Shown here piece by piece: positions 4,220 through 6,092 of a DNA stretch of 6,092 bases. Each line of letters starts with the position of its first letter. Position 1 is the first letter of the stretch. The DNA comes from Candidatus Poribacteria bacterium (GTDB taxonomy: Bacteria > Poribacteria > WGA-4E > WGA-3G): assembly GCA_028824575.1 (NCBI GenBank), contig JAPPDN010000731.1:1-6092 (forward strand), read 5' to 3'. Position numbers and translations under genes: made by a program. The notes under the pieces were generated by a model that saw only the letters and a program-made list of their open reading frames with translations, did not search any database and was not told where the DNA came from.

Positions 4220-6092
4220 ATGAAAAAATGTTTGTCTTTACCTCTGATCGCGTTAGCACTTCTCACAATGTGTATATGCGTCGGTTGTGGTGCGAAAGAA
4301 GTACCTCCCGCTGCGACTTCAGCAGCTGCCGAATCAGCACCGGTACAGGAATCGCAAGAAATGGGCGAACTTCCCCAATCTGCGGAAGAAGCGTCAGAAC
4401 ATGAATCTGCTGAAGAAACATTAGAACACGAATCCGAAGAAGAACGCGAATCTGCAGAAGAGACATTAGAACACGAGTCTGCCGAAGAAGCGTCAGCACA
4501 TGAATCCGAAGAAAAACACGAATCTGCGGAAGAAGCGTCAGCACATGAATCCGAAGCGGAAACGGCAGAACACGAGACTGAAGCTGCACCTGAAATGGTG
4601 GAGATTCCGAACGGTAGTGTGCTACATCTGATTCCAAAACAAACAATGGGGCTTATCTATTGTCCGAGTTTGCTGGAGTTGGATTATCGGATTAACACAC
4701 TGGTGACAGACTTGGTTCCAACAGATGAAACCCCAGAAATTCTTGCCGAAATCTTAGCAGATGCCTTTGGAGCTGGGTTTGAAAGTCTCGCCGAGTTAGA
4801 GGAAATTGGACTCGATTTGAACCAAGACTTTGCGATCTTCACGACATCTTTGAATCCGCCGCAACTTTCTGCGACTGTTCATCTAACAGATCCTGCAGCC
4901 ATGAAACAGGTCATTGATGCTGAAAGTGCAGGAAGTGCCCCGGTTGAACATAACGGTGTAACTTATTGGAACGCAAGCGGTGGCGGCGGTAGTTTCGCTA
5001 TCTTGGACAATACGCTTGTCTTTTCTCAATCCGCTGAAGTGTGCGAAAGTGCTATTGATACCTATAAGGGAGCCGAACAATCTGTCGCAGCCAACCCAAG
5101 CTACACTTCATTTTTCACCGATATTATGGAAGGCGACGCGCAGATCGCAGCACATTTCAATCTTGAATCCATTGCCCCGCTGCTGACTGCTCCGATTAAG
5201 GAAGAATCAGAATCAATGCGCGACGGTCTTGAAAGCGATCCTGCCGCTATGGCGTTTGCTCCGTTCCTTACGTCTATGTTTGATTCAGTCGTAAATGTAA
5301 TTGAGCAGTTGGAATCTCTAAGCGCGACGCTTGAAGTGAAGGGGACCGATGTACAACTCGCACCGACCTTAAAATTCAAGAACGATAGCGAAATTCAGCG
5401 ATCCTTGGCAGAGATGCTGCCTGACGATTTGGCAGTTCTCAGCGATCTTCCAAATCTCGCTTTTGTGAATGGTGCCTTTCAAGGGAATACACAATTGCTG
5501 CTTGACATGAACATGTTATGGCTAAAAATGTTTTCAGCAGGTGCGCCAGAGCAGCAAGCGAAATTGGAGGCACTCACCGAGCAGATGACAACTTTCTATA
5601 AATCTCTCGCCGATGAGTGGGGGTTCACTGTCAATTTTGGCGATAGCATTATCCCGGATTATCTAATCGTCTATGAGATGAAAGATAAACAACTCGCGGA
5701 AACTTACATGAATGACATGTTTCTTGAACAACTCCGCAACACAATGCAGATCATGCAGGAAATGATTGGAAATATGCCACAATTAGGCATGTACGATGGG
5801 GCACATGCTGGTCAACCGCTGATGCACAACGACGTTGAAATAAAAAGTTATGTCTTCCCCAACTTCGGTTCGGTTTTTTGTGAGATGCCACCTGTAGCTG
5901 CTGTAATGATACCTCAGGAATGGCACTGGTACTATGCCTTTCACGAAGATCAACTGTTTTTTGCTATCGGTGGTTCTGATCTGCTTAAAGCAGCATTGGA
6001 TAGGAAAGTTGGGATGGGTGAAAGTCTTTCTGAAAATGCAAGTTACCAGAAACTGACGGGTACGTTGGGGACAGACAATAACCTGCTTTTGG
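4220..6092 (+). CDS. Large lipoprotein with acidic repeats and duplicated module, 3' end outside window
   Basis: The frame runs from the ATG at 4220 to the window end without a stop, giving 624 residues. An AGGAG site (4207-4211) stands eight bases upstream. Residues 1-23 are a lipoprotein signal peptide: MKK, a hydrophobic core, and CVGC with Cys23 as the lipidated residue (the Cys at -3 is atypical). Residues 54-119 are acidic repeats built from SAEE...HE units, probably an extended linker from the membrane. From about 127 the chain is globular and low in cysteine, with two similar segments near 244-313 and 536-624. The pattern of an HNGV-like turn, a strand reading like FAILDNTLVFS, a helix and an (S)..N.SY.. 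segment recalls the DUF3352-type secreted proteins, but that link is weak. A Met-rich stretch lies at 509-535. It is an envelope protein of unknown function; the coupling to the DUF4432 gene is only by position. Confidence 0.85.
   Translation, partial: MKKCLSLPLIALALLTMCICVGCGAKEVPPAATSAAAESAPVQESQEMGELPQSAEEASEHESAEETLEHESEEERESAEETLEHESAEEASAHESEEKHESAEEASAHESEAETAEHETEAAPEMVEIPNGSVLHLIPKQTMGLIYCPSLLELDYRINTLVTDLVPTDETPEILAEILADAFGAGFESLAELEEIGLDLNQDFAIFTTSLNPPQLSATVHLTDPAAMKQVIDAESAGSAPVEHNGVTYWNASGGGGSFAILDNTLVFSQSAEVCESAIDTYKGAEQSVAANPSYTSFFTDIMEGDAQIAAHFNLESIAPLLTAPIKEESESMRDGLESDPAAMAFAPFLTSMFDSVVNVIEQLESLSATLEVKGTDVQLAPTLKFKNDSEIQRSLAEMLPDDLAVLSDLPNLAFVNGAFQGNTQLLLDMNMLWLKMFSAGAPEQQAKLEALTEQMTTFYKSLADEWGFTVNFGDSIIPDYLIVYEMKDKQLAETYMNDMFLEQLRNTMQIMQEMIGNMPQLGMYDGAHAGQPLMHNDVEIKSYVFPNFGSVFCEMPPVAAVMIPQEWHWYYAFHEDQLFFAIGGSDLLKAALDRKVGMGESLSENASYQKLTGTLGTDNNLLL
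4379..4576 (+). repeat. In-frame 72-bp higher-order tandem repeat encoding an acidic linker
   Basis: Residues 54-119 of the lipoprotein are built from a nine-residue unit A (SAEE, three variable residues, HE) and a six-residue unit B (SEE, two variable residues, E) in the order A A B A A B A A'. One A A B set is 24 residues, 72 bases, so two and three-quarter copies are present. The copies differ by a few substitutions and share many codons, which suggests fairly recent duplication. Such linkers usually project a domain away from the membrane and change length between strains. Confidence 0.85.

Noticed and set aside
4263..4646. Minus-strand open frame of 127 residues opposite the acidic repeat
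   Set aside because: Its repetitive Leu/Arg/Val-rich sequence is the reverse reading of the lipoprotein repeat and it lacks a start signal.
1..6092. CRISPR array, tRNA, rRNA, insertion sequence or integrase
   Set aside because: No regularly spaced identical repeats, no tRNA cloverleaf or rRNA stretch, and no transposase or integrase motif was seen on either strand.

Overview
The window is about 6.1 kb of bacterial DNA with moderate G+C. It holds nine genes: a truncated membrane-protein gene at the left edge, six consecutive minus-strand genes, then two plus-strand genes, the last running off the right edge. The mix (DUF4432 sugar-epimerase-like protein, DUF433/DUF5615 pair, DUF4177 protein, HD phosphohydrolase, large repeat-containing lipoprotein) and the well-spaced Shine-Dalgarno sites suggest an uncultured bacterium with a large genome. 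'Candidatus Poribacteria' or a relative would fit, but that is an impression of style with no marker gene behind it. The lipoprotein signal peptide suggests a cell envelope that uses lipoprotein sorting.

Layout: 1-336 (+) is the C-terminal end of a polytopic membrane protein. It converges on the minus-strand run. In transcription order that run is HD-domain protein (2763-2200), DUF433 antitoxin-like protein (2161-1946), DUF5615 PIN-like toxin (1962-1639), ANT(2'')/Lnu-type nucleotidyltransferase (1606-1040), tautomerase (1043-657) and DUF4177 protein (591-382). Gaps are 38, -17, 32, -4 and 65 nt, so they could be one transcript or a few nested ones. The antitoxin/toxin and nucleotidyltransferase/tautomerase pairs overlap and are probably translationally coupled. 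A divergent intergenic region (2764-3071) carries candidate promoters in both directions and several inverted repeats. On the plus strand follow a complete DUF4432 gene (3072-4160, TTG start) and, 59 nt later, a lipoprotein gene from 4220 that is open to the window end (624 residues visible).

How the genes work together: only the DUF433/DUF5615 pair is a well-established functional unit, a VapBC-like toxin-antitoxin module. The ATGA overlap makes the nucleotidyltransferase/tautomerase pair a plausible second unit of unknown substrate. The HD protein and DUF4177 protein share orientation with these but have no assignable pathway. The DUF4432 protein probably handles a sugar. The lipoprotein is unusual: an acidic 24-residue higher-order repeat follows its lipid anchor, then two apparently duplicated globular modules. 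I see no rRNA, tRNA, CRISPR array, transposase or convincing intrinsic terminator.
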